From: Paraglaciecola sp. MB-3u-78
GTDB taxonomy: Bacteria; Pseudomonadota; Gammaproteobacteria; Enterobacterales; Alteromonadaceae
Reading direction: 5' to 3'
DNA length: 64,000 nucleotides
Assembly: GCF_002835935.1 (NCBI RefSeq)
Contig: NZ_PJCF01000004.1
Span: 558,001-622,000, forward strand
Part shown: positions 26,848-36,725 of the stretch, one piece after another
Position numbering within the stretch: the first letter of the stretch is position 1
How the letters are laid out: the number at the start of each line of letters is the position of its first letter
Notes under the pieces: generated by a model
What the model saw: only the letters and a program-made list of their open reading frames with translations
What the model was told of the DNA's origin: nothing
Database searches by the model: none
Made by a program: the position numbers and the translations under genes

Positions 26848-27163
26848 TTTGGGTTTCCTGAAAAGCAAATTTAAAGTTAATAGTGAGTAAGTATATCTGG
26901 GTATAGTATCAGTTCTTGTCTGACATGTTGTAGTAGGTTTAGCATTGACTATGCCAACCCAATAAAATTCATATAAAACAGCTAGATAGTAGAATTATGT
27001 AAATAAAATGCGAGTTTGCAATTGTAACCATTAGTGATATTCACCATTTGTTGGTTTAAATGATTAATTAAATACGCTTAAAATAAATAACCCTTTTGAT
27101 TACCTGACCCGTTAGTAAGGCAAACACAGCGGCTTTTAATTAGTTATCAAGAGAGCAATTCAA
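26848..27163. other. Divergent upstream region, no gene seen
   Basis: About 316 AT-rich bases between the pump operon (minus) and the decayed vWA gene (plus). It must hold the pump promoter, but no clear -35/-10 pair or regulator operator stood out. No regulator gene lies next to the operon. Confidence 0.5.
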
Positions 27164-28422
27164 ATGAAGAACCAAAACATCAAGCAAAGTCAGTGGTGGC
27201 AGCCTGCCGCCCCCTAGAGGAAGAATTAATATGGGAATCTATGGCTGATACTCATAGCATGGTTAACCGTTCCGTTTCTCATGCGTCGCAGCTGCGTATC
27301 AAACATCTCAAACCATCCATAGTGAATAGCGAAAACTACCAGCACTATCAAGAAAATGGGATTAAATCAGTATTGCAGGATCCTGTTTCAACTTTCTCTA
27401 TAGATGTGGATACAGGTAGTTACACTAATATTCGTAGAATGATTAATCAGGGCATATTCCCTCCTGCAGATGCCATAAGAATAGAAGAGTTTGTCAATTA
27501 TTTTGATTACGATTATTCCCAACACCATGCAAATAACTCAGGAACCCCTTTTAGTATTAATACCTCTATCGCTGCTTCACCATGGGCAGAACAATGGCAT
27601 ATTATGGCTATTGATTTAAATGGCTTTAGTCCAGATGTTAGTCAGATTGCAGGGCGAAATCTGGTGTTTTTATTAGATGTGTCGGGCTCGATGAATCAGC
27701 CCCACAAAATTACCACTGTTAACCCGTTCACTCGACTTGTTAACAGGGCAGTTAGGGGAACAATATAATGTTTCAATTCTGGTATATGCTGGTGCGTCGG
27801 CCGTCGTATTTGAGCCTACTGCCGGTGATCAAAAAGCTAAACTAAAGCAAGCACTGGCAAGTTTGCGGGCAGGTGGTTCAACCAATGATCAGGCAGGAAT
27901 TGAACTCGCTTACACTATGGCATAACAGGCCTTCATCAAAGGTGGTGTAAATCGAGTTATCTTAGCTACAGACGGTGATTTTAATGTAGGTGTTAGCAGT
28001 CATGAGCGATTAATCGAGTTGATGAAATGAACACCTTGATTAAACTGCGCTATAAGCCTGTTGATAATGATAAAAGCCAGTTAATCACCCAAGCTATTAT
28101 GGTCAATCAAATCACTGATTTCGATAAACAATCTGATGACTTTAGGTTTGCCAGTAGCGTAGTGGGATTTGCTCATTTATTAAAGCAGAGTCACTATTGG
28201 CAGGATATGAGCTATCAACAAATTATCGACATCGCGTCAGGGGCTAAAGGTAAAGACAAGTTTGGGTATCGTGCCGAGTTTATTAACTTGGTGCGCAGCA
28301 GCGCGTTGTTACAAGCCAATATTCCTAATCAACAAGGCGAAAAATCACAGTCAACAGAATTGAATATTAAAGGTTTTACCCGCACTATTGAGGTTAAACC
28401 GACTCTGTTGACTGCCCATTGA
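27164..28422 (+). pseudogene. vWA-domain protein (YfbK/DUF3520 type), multiply broken
   Basis: The ATG at 27164 has a ribosome site but its frame stops at 27217. A second frame, with a VAAC lipobox-like remnant, carries the YfbK N-terminal domain (STFSIDVDTGSYTNIRRMI) and the vWA MIDAS motif DVSGSMN to 27768. A third frame (from about 27737) continues GQLGEQYNVSILVYAGA to a TAA at 27923-27925, after which the same frame goes on as AFIKGGVNRVILATDGDFNV. The middle (about 130 residues expected) is then missing, and the C-terminal DUF3520 part (LRYK..., GYRAEFINLVRSS) ends at 28422. There are thus at least two frameshifts, one nonsense codon and one deletion. Intact relatives are periplasmic vWA lipoproteins of unclear role. 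Confidence 0.85.
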
Positions 28423-28673
28423 AACAACCTCTGAATCCTAACGCTAGTTCTGCTGAGTCAGTACAATCCACCGCTGACTCAGCAGATTATCAGATACAAA
28501 CAGTCAGCCTAACAAGACAAGCGTCAGAAGAGCAGATGTTGGACAAGTCTGTGTTCGAAGACGATTTTACAAAAATAACATCGATGTCATTGCCTGATAT
28601 GTCTAAACTGGCAGAGTTATTAAAACAACAAAGGCAACAATTGGAATCAGCGGTTGCTGACCTTGTTCCATAA
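28419..28673 (+). pseudogene. Small ORF after the vWA remnant, probably its broken C-terminal extension
   Basis: An 84-codon open frame starting at a TTG that overlaps the stop of the vWA remnant in a different frame. The product is acidic, Ser/Gln-rich and ends with a helical segment KLAELLKQQRQQLESAV. No ribosome site is evident. The simplest reading is that a frameshift near 28419 separated it from the vWA protein. It might instead be a separate small gene; I do not recognise the sequence. Confidence 0.4.
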
Positions 28674-28703
28674 AATTTATTAATTAAAAAAGAGAGGGTT
28701 ACA

Positions 28704-29150
28704 TTGAAAATTTGGGTAGATGCGGATGCATGTCCAGTGGTAATTAAGGATATTCTATTTCGTGCCGCAGAGCGTAAAAAGGTTGAAACCATCTTTGTGG
28801 CCAATCAATATATTCGTACCCCTGGGTCTAAGTTTATTCGCTCTATGCAAGTTAGTGCTGGGTTTGATGTGGCTGACGACGAAATAGTGCGGCAAATTGA
28901 ACCCAATGATTTAGTGATCACCAGTGATATTCCGTTAGCCGCAGAAGTGATTGAAAAAGGCGGTCAGGTATTAAGCTCAAGAGGAGAGCTGTTTACCACT
29001 GAGAATATCCGCGCTCGACTCAATATCCGCGACTTTATGGACACCATGCGTGCCAGTGGTGAACAATCAGGTGGGCCGCCGCCATTAAATCAAATGGATA
29101 GACAGAATTTTGCTAATCATCTGGATAGGATACTCACTGCAAATACATAA
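28704..29150 (+). CDS. YaiI/YqxD family protein (UPF0178, DUF188)
   Basis: A 148-residue protein matching the YaiI/YqxD family from end to end: [18 protein letters not shown] at the start, the conserved AANQ-like segment [23 protein letters not shown], and [11 protein letters not shown]. The fold is PIN-like with conserved Asp residues (D6, D8 and SDIPLA) and suggests a nuclease or nucleotide-related role, but no activity is established. The start is TTG at 28704 with a strong AGAGAGGG ribosome site. It is monocistronic, convergent with rhlE, with a stem-loop between them. Confidence 0.9.
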   Translation: MKIWVDADACPVVIKDILFRAAERKKVETIFVANQYIRTPGSKFIRSMQVSAGFDVADDEIVRQIEPNDLVITSDIPLAAEVIEKGGQVLSSRGELFTTENIRARLNIRDFMDTMRASGEQSGGPPPLNQMDRQNFANHLDRILTANT

Positions 29151-29165
29151 CGCTTGGGGCGATGA

Positions 29166-29192
29166 AAGTGCAAGTGTTAAACACCTGCACTT
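29166..29192. terminator. Stem-loop between convergent yaiI-like and rhlE genes
   Basis: AAGTGCA (29166-29172) pairs with TGCACTT (29186-29192), and GTGT with ACAC inside, separated by one mismatch and a 3-base loop. The position between two convergent genes suits a shared terminator. There is no strong U-run on either side. Confidence 0.45.
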
Positions 29193-29269
29193 CAATATAA
29201 AGTGCCTACCCTAAAAAGGTTACTAAAATATAATCTAAAATTTGAGTCATTATTTTTGGTAGCTATTGA

Positions 29270-30586
29270 TTAACGATTGCCAGAGTTTCCACTGGATTGA
29301 CCTTTATTTCTATTCCGTGAGTGATTGCTTTTAGGCGGCTGCCCACCAGAAGAATTACGCCCAGAACGTTGCCCATCTCTGTGACCAGTTTGAGCTTGCT
29401 TCGGCTTTTTGGCTTTAATGGGTCGTTGACCCAGTTTTGATTCAGGTAACGGCTGTGTGGGTTCAAAACCAACAGTAATTTTTCTCTGAATAAGTTGTTT
29501 GATCAGTATTTCAATATCGACTAATTCTTTGAATTCATCTTGTGTCACCATCGATATTGCTTGACCAGTTGCACCAGCGCGACCAGTACGTCCAATTCTA
29601 TGGACATAGTCTTCGGGTACATTGGGTAAATCAAAATTGACTACTTGGGGTAATTGATCAATATCCAAACCACGGGCAGCAATATCAGTTGCTATCAAGG
29701 CTTTCACTTTACCTTGCTTAAAGTCTGCAAGTGCTTTGGTACGTGCACCTTGACTCTTATTGCCATGAATAGCTGCTGAGCTAATACCATGGGCTTCAAG
29801 CTGCTTGGCAATGCGGTTAGCACCATGTTTAGTGCGACTAAAAACCAATACCTGTTGCCAATCATTTTGTTTAATCAAGTGGGTAAGTAGTTGGGATTTT
29901 TTACTTTTGTCTACTGGATACACCCATTGTTCAACTAAATCGACTGTGGTGTTAGCAGGTGATACGGATATCTCTATAGGGTTATTGACTAAACCTTTGG
30001 CAAGTTTTCGAATGTCGTCAGAAAAAGTCGCTGAAAACATCAAATTTTGACGTTTTTGAGGTAACAACTTTATTATTTTTTTGATGTCGTGAATAAAGCC
30101 CATATCTAACATACGATCGGCTTCGTCCATAACAAGGATTTCTAACTCGCTAAACTTCACTGCATTTTGGTTGTATAAGTCAAGAAGACGACCCGGTGTG
30201 GCAACTAATATATCCACGCCTTTACGTAATTTAATCATTTGGGGGTTAATACCCACGCCGCCAAATACTACGGCAGACTTTAAAGGTAGGTCTTTGCCAT
30301 AAGTTTGCACACTTTCTGCTATTTGCGCTGCCAACTCTCTTGTGGGAGTCAGTATCAATGCCCGAGCTTGATTAGGCCGGGCTGATTGTCCTTGGCTAAG
30401 TAAATGTAAAATTGGCAAAGTGAACCCCGCCGTTTTACCGGTACCTGTTTGTGCCGCAGCCATTACGTCACTACCTTGCAATACTGCTGGTATGGCTTTA
30501 GCTTGAATTGGAGATGGGGTGGTATACCCTTTACTGGCTACAGCGGATAAAATTTTTGGTGATAGGCCTAGGTCGGCAAAACTCAT
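29270..30586 (-). CDS. rhlE: DEAD-box ATP-dependent RNA helicase RhlE
   Basis: A 438-residue RNA helicase. It has the Q motif ([14 protein letters not shown]), motif I (AQTGTGKT), Ia (PTRELAAQ), II (DEAD at [11 protein letters not shown]), III (SAT), V ([12 protein letters not shown]) and VI ([10 protein letters not shown]). The tail after about residue 375 is basic and low in complexity (Lys, Gly, Ser, Asn), typical of RhlE and used to bind RNA. RhlE acts in ribosome maturation and RNA turnover and can work with the degradosome, whose scaffold RNase E is encoded just upstream on the same strand. The genes are separated by a strong terminator, so they are probably independent units. Confidence 0.92.
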   Translation of the reverse strand: MSFADLGLSPKILSAVASKGYTTPSPIQAKAIPAVLQGSDVMAAAQTGTGKTAGFTLPILHLLSQGQSARPNQARALILTPTRELAAQIAESVQTYGKDLPLKSAVVFGGVGINPQMIKLRKGVDILVATPGRLLDLYNQNAVKFSELEILVMDEADRMLDMGFIHDIKKIIKLLPQKRQNLMFSATFSDDIRKLAKGLVNNPIEISVSPANTTVDLVEQWVYPVDKSKKSQLLTHLIKQNDWQQVLVFSRTKHGANRIAKQLEAHGISSAAIHGNKSQGARTKALADFKQGKVKALIATDIAARGLDIDQLPQVVNFDLPNVPEDYVHRIGRTGRAGATGQAISMVTQDEFKELVDIEILIKQLIQRKITVGFEPTQPLPESKLGQRPIKAKKPKQAQTGHRDGQRSGRNSSGGQPPKSNHSRNRNKGQSSGNSGNR

Positions 30587-30728
30587 AGATAATTCTCAAA
30601 TAGGGTGATTAGCTTATTTGCCTGGCAAAGTCGTAGACAGTGTCAGACATAGCTTAAATTTTAAACAGCTTAAAATAGTCGCGGGAGGATACAGTAAACA
30701 ACACATAATAACACTTAGACTATCAATA

Positions 30729-30764
30729 AAATGCCGCAAGACAGTGAAGTCTTGCGGCATTTTC
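30729..30764 (-). terminator. Intrinsic terminator after rne
   Basis: GCCGCAAGAC (30733-30742) pairs perfectly with GTCTTGCGGC (30749-30758) around a 6-base loop, with AT-rich flanks giving a T-run on either strand (AAAAT/ATTTT). It lies about 30 bases beyond the rne stop. Confidence 0.9.
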
Positions 30765-30794
30765 TAAACTCTTGCGAGTATTTAATTGAATAGT

Positions 30795-33686
30795 TTACGA
30801 ACCTGGGCGAGTTGCTGGTGCTGCAGCTGCATTCGATGAACTTGAAAACGACTTACCAGAGCGTTTAACTTCTGGTCTGGCGGCGTCGTCCAGAGAACCG
30901 ATTTTAACATCAACAAAGGCTTCATCAATGGAAGCAGGTCGAGCCATAGGGGCAGACACTGATTCTTTCTTGGTTGGCTTAGCAGGCATTTTCACAGACG
31001 TGGCTTTTTTGGGCGTTTTCTTAGCTGGCGCTTTTTTGATCGGCGCAGAAACATCTTCTTTTTCAGACTCAGTTGCAGCCACAACACTTTCGTTTGCAGT
31101 TGCAGGTTGAGCAGCCGATTCGGGTGAATCGACACCTTGATTAGACTTTGTCGCCGATGTCACCGCTACCTGAGCTGGTTTTTCTTCAGGCACAGATACT
31201 ACAGGTGTTGTTTCGACTTTAGGCGCAGCAACCGGTTCATCAAACTGAAGTTCATCTTGAGTCACTTGAGCTTCAGTTGCTTCAGTTTCGTCTTTCTCGT
31301 CACCTTCTTTACGACGTTTTTGACCCGCCGCTCGAATGTGTCTAGGAGAACGACGACTGCGAGTACGAGTTGTAGACTCTTCATCTTTATTCGTTTCGCT
31401 ATCTGCTGGAGTGTCTATGTTGTCAGATACCGCTTCTGGGGCAACATCTACTTGTGCAGGTTCAACGGTTTTTTGCTCATTCAATGCTGTACTCTCTAAT
31501 ACGGCATCATTTTTAACGACTATTTCTGGTTGCTCAATAATGGCCGCCTGAGTTTCTTTAACCGCTTCTACTACTTTATTTTTCTCGTCATTATTATCGT
31601 CAACTCTGACACTACGTCTGGTATCGCGGCGTTTTCTGCGTTCTGCTACCTGTTCTTTTTTCTTGGCAGGTGCCGGCGCTGCAGCAGGTGCTGGTGCAGC
31701 GTTTTTTGACACCATAGCTGCATCTTGTGTTGCTTCTACTGGTTTGTCATCGCGGCGTGGTTTGCGGTTATCATTTCTAGGTTTACGATCAGAACGTTCG
31801 TTTCTGTCATTCTTATCATTTTTATCATTTCTATCTGGACGTTCGGAACGATTAGCGGACTGTTCACCGTGCTCTTTACGCTCATGATTTTTGCTATTAC
31901 GTTTGTTTCTATCAGGGCGAGGATTTTTATTTTGACGCTGATTAGTACCTTGATTACGAGTATGAGTCGTTTTCTTAGGAACCACTTTTTCTTCCGCTTT
32001 AAATAACCCAGAAATCCATTTACTAGCTTTATCTATTAAGCTTTCTGATTTAACTTTAGAAGAAGCTGAAGCGAGGGGAGCTTTTTTCTGCTCCGGTGCA
32101 ATAAGGCTTTGCAGAGCAGGTTGTTCTTTAGCCATTGCTGGTGCAACATTTTTATCGGTAATATTTTCTTCTTGCTCTATTAATGGCAAGTTATAACTCA
32201 TTTCCTGAACCGCGTCATCTGGGCGTCTGCGAGCAACGCTATACTGGGGAGTTTCCATTTTAGGATTAGGAATAATAACAAGCTGCACATTGTGACGTTT
32301 TTCAACGCTGCGCACTGAACTACGTTTTTCATTTAGTAAATAAGTCGCAACATTAACAGGTAACTGGGCTTCTATTTGCCCTGTATTATCTTTAATGCTT
32401 TCTTCTTCCATAATACGCAGCACAGATAATGCTAAGGACTCGGTACCACGAACCGTACCGTGGCCACTACACCTTGGGCAAACGTTATTAGCTGAATCAC
32501 CTAAAGAGGGACGTAAACGCTGCCGTGACATTTCTAGTAAACCAAAACGTGAAATACGGCCTAACTGAACCCTTGCTCTGTCACCACGGACTGCGTCCTT
32601 CATGCGGTTTTCAACTTCACGTTGATGACGCACTGGGGTCATATCGATAAAGTCAATGACCACCAAACCGCCAGCATCACGCAAGCGTAATTGACGTGCA
32701 ATTTCGTCTGCCGCTTCAAGGTTGGTATTAAAGGCTGTTTCTTCAATATCGCTACCTTTTGTTGCTCGGGCAGAGTTAATGTCTATTGAAATCAACGCTT
32801 CGGTAGGATCAATCACGATTGAGCCGCCTGAGGGAAGTCTTACTTCACGTTGGAAAGCCGATTCAATTTGGCTTTCAATCTGATAATGACTGAACAGTGG
32901 CACATCACCATTATAAAGTTTTACGCGATTAGCGTAATCAGGGCGCATTTGCTCAACATGTTTTAATGCTCTTTCGTGTACAACGGCATTATCGATAAGG
33001 ATTTCACCAATATCACGTCTTAAGTAATCTCGAATTGCGCGAACTACTACATCACTTTCTTGGTGTATAAGGAATGGAGCAGGGCGAGAGTCAGCCATTT
33101 CTTTAATGCGGCCCCAGCCTGATACTAGGTAATCTAAATCGTATGCAAGCTCTTCAGTTGTTTTACCTACACCAGCGGTTCTGACGATTAAACCCATGCC
33201 GTCTGGTAAGTCTAAACCACCTAAAGCGGCTTTTAATTCAGTACGTTCATCGCCTTCAATACGACGAGATACGCCGCCAGCACGAGGATTATTTGGCATT
33301 AAAACTAAGTAGCTACCTGCTAGACTGATAAAGGTGGTTAAGGCTGCGCCTTTTTGGCCACGTTCTTCTTTATCAATTTGAATAATAACTTCTTGGCCTT
33401 CTTTGATCACCTCTTTAATATTGGGGCGACCTTCAAATCTATAACCTTGGGGGAAGTAAGTTCTGGCAATTTCTTTTAGAGGAAGGAATCCGTGACGATC
33501 CGCGCCATAATCGACAAATGCAGCTTCTAAACTAGGCTCTACGCGGGTAATTGTACCTTTATATATATTGGATTTTTTCTGTTCGTGACCTGGGCTTTCT
33601 ATGTCCAAATCATACAATTTTTGACCATCTACAAGTGCAACTCGCAATTCTTCTAGCTGAGTGGCATTGATTAACATTCTTTTCAT
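30795..33686 (-). CDS. rne: Ribonuclease E
   Basis: A 963-residue endoribonuclease, the core of the RNA degradosome. It starts [21 protein letters not shown] like E. coli Rne. The S1 domain lies at about residues 35-120, the 5'-sensor and DNase I-like catalytic parts follow with the metal-binding Asp residues in [14 protein letters not shown] and [10 protein letters not shown], and the zinc-link is CPRCSGHG near 405. From about 530 the protein is disordered and highly charged, with Arg/Asn/Asp- and Ala/Pro/Glu-rich segments that scaffold partners and bind RNA. It matures rRNA and tRNA and begins mRNA decay. It is divergent from rluC, as in E. coli. Confidence 0.97.
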   Translation of the reverse strand: MKRMLINATQLEELRVALVDGQKLYDLDIESPGHEQKKSNIYKGTITRVEPSLEAAFVDYGADRHGFLPLKEIARTYFPQGYRFEGRPNIKEVIKEGQEVIIQIDKEERGQKGAALTTFISLAGSYLVLMPNNPRAGGVSRRIEGDERTELKAALGGLDLPDGMGLIVRTAGVGKTTEELAYDLDYLVSGWGRIKEMADSRPAPFLIHQESDVVVRAIRDYLRRDIGEILIDNAVVHERALKHVEQMRPDYANRVKLYNGDVPLFSHYQIESQIESAFQREVRLPSGGSIVIDPTEALISIDINSARATKGSDIEETAFNTNLEAADEIARQLRLRDAGGLVVIDFIDMTPVRHQREVENRMKDAVRGDRARVQLGRISRFGLLEMSRQRLRPSLGDSANNVCPRCSGHGTVRGTESLALSVLRIMEEESIKDNTGQIEAQLPVNVATYLLNEKRSSVRSVEKRHNVQLVIIPNPKMETPQYSVARRRPDDAVQEMSYNLPLIEQEENITDKNVAPAMAKEQPALQSLIAPEQKKAPLASASSKVKSESLIDKASKWISGLFKAEEKVVPKKTTHTRNQGTNQRQNKNPRPDRNKRNSKNHERKEHGEQSANRSERPDRNDKNDKNDRNERSDRKPRNDNRKPRRDDKPVEATQDAAMVSKNAAPAPAAAPAPAKKKEQVAERRKRRDTRRSVRVDDNNDEKNKVVEAVKETQAAIIEQPEIVVKNDAVLESTALNEQKTVEPAQVDVAPEAVSDNIDTPADSETNKDEESTTRTRSRRSPRHIRAAGQKRRKEGDEKDETEATEAQVTQDELQFDEPVAAPKVETTPVVSVPEEKPAQVAVTSATKSNQGVDSPESAAQPATANESVVAATESEKEDVSAPIKKAPAKKTPKKATSVKMPAKPTKKESVSAPMARPASIDEAFVDVKIGSLDDAARPEVKRSGKSFSSSSNAAAAPATRPGS

Positions 33687-33696
33687 TCTTGTTAGC

Positions 33697-33711
33697 TCGG
33701 TAAAGTACCGA
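33697..33711 (-). promoter_or_regulatory. Hairpin in rne leader next to the start codon
   Basis: TCGGTA pairs with TACCGA around a 3-base loop, ending about 10 bases before the rne ATG. This occupies the ribosome-binding region and no strong Shine-Dalgarno is visible. It could take part in RNase E autoregulation, a well known property of rne leaders; for this element the link is inferred. Confidence 0.4.
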
Positions 33712-34248
33712 TCACCACAAGTAAAGAACTACGCAGTAATGTGACAATTATTCAATGCAGCCTCACGACTGTATCCTAAAAGTTAAGTTTTTTGAGCCTA
33801 AATGTTATTGCCATTAATTATTTAATGCACTGTTTTTAAACACTTTACCTATATTTTATAGGCGCTAAACAAGGCTGCTAGTTTAGCTTACTGATTAAAT
33901 ATTCTAAAACTTAGTTGTATTCAAAAACGAATGCTTGTCTGGCTATTCATTATTCAAATATCTTGTCAATTCTTTTGTATTCTTTACATCAATGGCGATC
34001 AATAGGTTAATTATATCGCTGATGTAAGGGTTCTGTTTAATCAAGCTTGTGAAAAGTTACTCGCTTCACAGTTGATTAGCCGTATTAAGCTTGCAAGATA
34101 CGTTCTAAGATAGACGTTTTACGACAAATTGGTCGTTTTTGCATACAGAACTGATTAATCCATCTGTTTGTTTCAAACATTCATTACATGTTTTAAAACA
34201 CATGCATTATCACATTAAAGCACTGACACTGGCAAGACATTAAAATAC

Positions 34249-34279
34249 TGGACATTTACCATAGCAATCCAGTTATAAT
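34249..34279 (+). promoter_or_regulatory. rluC promoter abutting the start codon
   Basis: A perfect -10 box TATAAT (34274-34279) is preceded by TGGACA about 19 bases upstream. The GC-rich stretch CCCGGGC follows, and the rluC ATG begins only 10 bases after the -10. Transcription should start at about 34286, giving an almost leaderless mRNA. Confidence 0.65.
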
Positions 34280-34288
34280 ACCCGGGCT

Positions 34289-35242
34289 ATGACAGACCTA
34301 ACAATTCCAAAAGTTCAATTTATTACTATCGATCCCGAGCTTGAAGGGCAAAGGATAGATAACTATTTACGCACTTTCTTAAAAGGAGTGCCTAAAAGCC
34401 GTATTTATCGCATTTTGCGTAAAGGCGAAGTGCGAGTGAACAAAAAACGGGTTAAGCCCGAATATAAATTACAGGCCAACGATGAGTTGCGAATTCCTCC
34501 TGTCCGAGTATCTGAGCCAACCGATTTACCATCTACTAAGCTGAATAAAGTATCGAGCTTAGAAAACCATATATTGTACGAAGATGAGTGGTTGATTGTG
34601 TTGAACAAACCTTCAGGCACAGCGGTACATGGTGGTAGTGGTTTAAGTTTTGGAGTGATTGAAGCACTCAGAGCATTACGTCCACAGCAAAAGTTCTTAG
34701 AGTTAGTACATAGGCTAGATCGGGACACGTCTGGTTGTTTATTGATCGCAAAAAAACGTTCTGCATTAAAAAACCTCCATGAGCAGCTCAGAGATAGAAA
34801 GGTAGATAAACGTTATCAAGCCTTAGTGTCAGGAGAATGGCCCGCTAATCGCTTTAAGGTGAAAGCGCCATTGTTAAAGAACACTTTAAAGTCTGGCGAA
34901 CGAGTTGTGTTGGTTGATGAAGAGGGTAAACCCTCAGAAACACGCTACCGCATTTTGGAATCCTTTAATCAAGCCACTTTAGTTGAGGCTTCACCTATTA
35001 CAGGTCGTACTCACCAAATTCGGGTACATTGTTTACATGCGGGTCATCCGATTGCGGCCGATAATAGGTACGGTGATAAAGACTTTGACCAAAGAACATA
35101 TAAAATAGGTCTTAAACGATTATTTTTACATGCACACTCATTGGCCTTTATTCATCCTAATACTGATGAAAGAGTGACTTATAAAGCACCTTTGGAGCCA
35201 AGTCTGATCAGTGTGTTGAAGAGACTGAGATGTGAAATATAA
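34289..35242 (+). CDS. rluC: 23S rRNA pseudouridine synthase RluC
   Basis: A 317-residue enzyme that makes pseudouridines at positions 955, 2504 and 2580 of 23S rRNA in E. coli. The S4 RNA-binding domain is at about residues 17-80 (EGQRIDNYLRTFLKGVPKSR, GEVRVNKKRVKPEYKL), and the catalytic Asp lies in VHRLDRDTSG. ITGRTHQIRVH and HAHSLAF close the RluA-type domain. The ATG at 34289 matches the family's start, yet no Shine-Dalgarno precedes it, consistent with a leaderless message. It is divergent from rne. Its 3' end overlaps the GTG of the decayed HAD gene. Confidence 0.95.
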   Translation: MTDLTIPKVQFITIDPELEGQRIDNYLRTFLKGVPKSRIYRILRKGEVRVNKKRVKPEYKLQANDELRIPPVRVSEPTDLPSTKLNKVSSLENHILYEDEWLIVLNKPSGTAVHGGSGLSFGVIEALRALRPQQKFLELVHRLDRDTSGCLLIAKKRSALKNLHEQLRDRKVDKRYQALVSGEWPANRFKVKAPLLKNTLKSGERVVLVDEEGKPSETRYRILESFNQATLVEASPITGRTHQIRVHCLHAGHPIAADNRYGDKDFDQRTYKIGLKRLFLHAHSLAFIHPNTDERVTYKAPLEPSLISVLKRLRCEI

Positions 35243-35478
35243 AGCAATTATTTGATATCCAAGATGAAAACACTGCAATGGCCCTTTTTCATACCTATAA
35301 AAAACATTTTAAAGAACATACACAAATAAACAGTCCACTTTTTAATGGTGCGATAACGTTATTAGAAGGACTAAAACAACGAGGCTACATATTGGCGGTA
35401 GCCACTGGAAAAGGACGCCAGGGTTTAGATCACAATTGGCATCATTCAAATACAAAACACTTTTTTAGTACATCTAAG
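35232..35478 (+). pseudogene. HAD-family hydrolase remnant downstream of rluC
   Basis: A GTG overlapping the end of rluC starts VKYKAII, the normal beginning of a HAD-IA phosphatase, but the frame stops after seven codons and the DxD active-site loop is missing. Another frame then reads the cap and core segment LFDIQDENTAMALFHTYKKH, SPLFNGAITLLEGLKQRGYI and AVATGKGRQGLDHN, which carries the motif II Thr region, and ends near HFFSTSKTA where similarity stops at the edge of maf. Both the N-terminal catalytic part and the C-terminal third have been deleted. A phosphoglycolate-phosphatase-like gene follows rluC in many relatives, from which the identity is inferred. Confidence 0.7.
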
Positions 35479-36070
35479 ACTGCATATAATCAAATAAGTC
35501 CACAGACATAGTCTTAAATAAATCCATTAAGGCAATCAAAGGTAACCCAATTAATGTATTTGGGTCTCTGCCATCGAGTGATTCAAACAATGCAATACCT
35601 AAACCTTCACATTTAAAGCTGCCTGCACAGTCATAGGGTTGTTCAATTCGTAAGTAAGTTGAAATTTGACCCTCTGTTAAGGTTTTAAATGTGACATCAA
35701 AGGTTTCTACTATGTGAGCTAATTGATTTTTAGCTGAATGAACCAAGCACAATCCAGTGTATAACGTCACCGTTTGGCCACTAAACATCAACAGTTGTTG
35801 TTTGGCGGTAGCAAAGTCTCCCGGTTTACCTAAGACTTGACCATTAAAACTGGCCAATTGATCTGAACCAATAACATAACTATTAACATTGGCTTCTTTT
35901 GTAGATATGGCTAATGCTTTACTTTTGGCTAGACGTTCGACTTGATCAGAAATTGTTTCCCCCAATACAGACGATTCATCAATATTGGGGGTGACACAAG
36001 TGAACGGAATATGCAGTTTTTTTAAGATGGTTTGGCGGTAAGAGGAGCTCGAAGCCAGAATGATTTTCAT
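35474..36070 (-). CDS. yceF: Maf/YceF nucleotide pyrophosphatase
   Basis: A 198-residue Maf-family enzyme of the YceF (m7GTP-type) subgroup. The N-terminal nucleotide loop ILASSSSYRQ, the segment SYVIGSDQLASFNGQVLGKP, and YDCAGSFKCEGLGIALFESLDG are the conserved parts; Asp in GSDQLA acts as the base. It hydrolyses non-canonical or modified NTPs such as m7GTP to the monophosphate. It lies next to yceD-rpmF on the opposite strand, the usual enterobacterial arrangement. Its 3' end abuts the HAD remnant. Confidence 0.92.
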   Translation of the reverse strand: MKIILASSSSYRQTILKKLHIPFTCVTPNIDESSVLGETISDQVERLAKSKALAISTKEANVNSYVIGSDQLASFNGQVLGKPGDFATAKQQLLMFSGQTVTLYTGLCLVHSAKNQLAHIVETFDVTFKTLTEGQISTYLRIEQPYDCAGSFKCEGLGIALFESLDGRDPNTLIGLPLIALMDLFKTMSVDLFDYMQS

Positions 36071-36149
36071 AGATAAGGGTGACTGTCTCTTAAAATAATA
36101 CTAGAAGCATATAAAATGCAGCGCTCAGTGTCATTAACAATGATTTTCT

Positions 36150-36176
36150 TTGACTAAGTTGTGATGTTTCTATAAT
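36150..36176 (+). promoter_or_regulatory. yceD-rpmF operon promoter abutting the start codon
   Basis: TATAAT at 36171-36176 has TTGACT 15 bases upstream (or TTTGAC at 16). The GC-only discriminator GCGCGCGC follows, and the yceD ATG begins 12 bases after the -10 box. Such GC-rich discriminators are typical of promoters repressed by ppGpp, as expected for a ribosomal-protein operon. The predicted leader is only about 5 bases. Confidence 0.7.
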
Positions 36177-36187
36177 ATGCGCGCGCT

Positions 36188-36715
36188 ATGCAGAGAGTGA
36201 AACTACCCAAGCTGGTTGACCCAGTTAAAAACGCAACTATACGCTCCGATTATCGGGGAGTCATACTGTCGTCTGAAATGCCAAGGTTGCTTGGATCAGT
36301 TGCTGATATTGCCAAAGAAATAGATGTTGAAATTAAATTTGCTAAAGACGAGCAGGGTCTTAGTTACTTTCAAGGTCATATGGCATGTTCAACATCACTT
36401 ATCTGTGAGAGATGTAATGAAGTCTTTGATCATCCTATGGATGTATCTTTTTGTTTTAGCCCCGTGCAGAGTGTTAAAGAAGAAGACAAAGATGAGTTAC
36501 CGGATAGTTACGAACCGGTTGAGGTCAATGACCAAGGAGAAATCAATTTATTTCAAACCCTTGAAGACGAACTGATTTTATCATTGCCGATTGTAGCCCT
36601 TCATGCAGAGAAGGATTGCAAACAAAAGCGCGATAAAATGAGCTTCGGAAAAATTGAACCGGTAGATGAACGTCCAAACCCGTTCGCGGTTTTGAAAGAA
36701 CTTAAGCGAGACTAG
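36188..36715 (+). CDS. yceD: YceD, 23S rRNA accumulation protein (DUF177)
   Basis: A 175-residue protein beginning [16 protein letters not shown], almost as in E. coli YceD. A Cys pair in [14 protein letters not shown], the segment SFCFSPV, and the C-terminal [13 protein letters not shown] are family hallmarks. In bacteria and chloroplasts DUF177 proteins are needed for normal 23S rRNA levels. It is the first gene of the yceD-rpmF-plsX-fab cluster, 10 bases before rpmF. There is no Shine-Dalgarno; the promoter lies right at the start codon. Confidence 0.93.
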   Translation: MQRVKLPKLVDPVKNATIRSDYRGVILSSEMPRLLGSVADIAKEIDVEIKFAKDEQGLSYFQGHMACSTSLICERCNEVFDHPMDVSFCFSPVQSVKEEDKDELPDSYEPVEVNDQGEINLFQTLEDELILSLPIVALHAEKDCKQKRDKMSFGKIEPVDERPNPFAVLKELKRD

Positions 36716-36725
36716 GAGTAAAGTA

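Larger units (their letters stand above)
33687..34288. other. rne-rluC divergent intergenic region with long rne leader
   Basis: About 600 AT-rich bases without a gene. In relatives this stretch gives the long rne 5' untranslated region through which RNase E controls its own mRNA; the same is likely here but the rne promoter could not be placed with confidence. A short perfect hairpin lies next to the rne start codon (33697-33711), and the rluC promoter abuts the rluC start. Confidence 0.6.

Noticed and set aside
31750-31900. Repeated Arg/Asn/Asp/Lys codon pattern in rne as a possible tandem repeat
   Set aside because: It is low-complexity coding sequence of the disordered degradosome scaffold, normal for RNase E.
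31663-32006. Plus-strand ORFs rich in Ser/Leu/Phe inside rne
   Set aside because: They are antisense shadows of the repetitive Arg/Asn/Asp-rich C-terminal half of RNase E.
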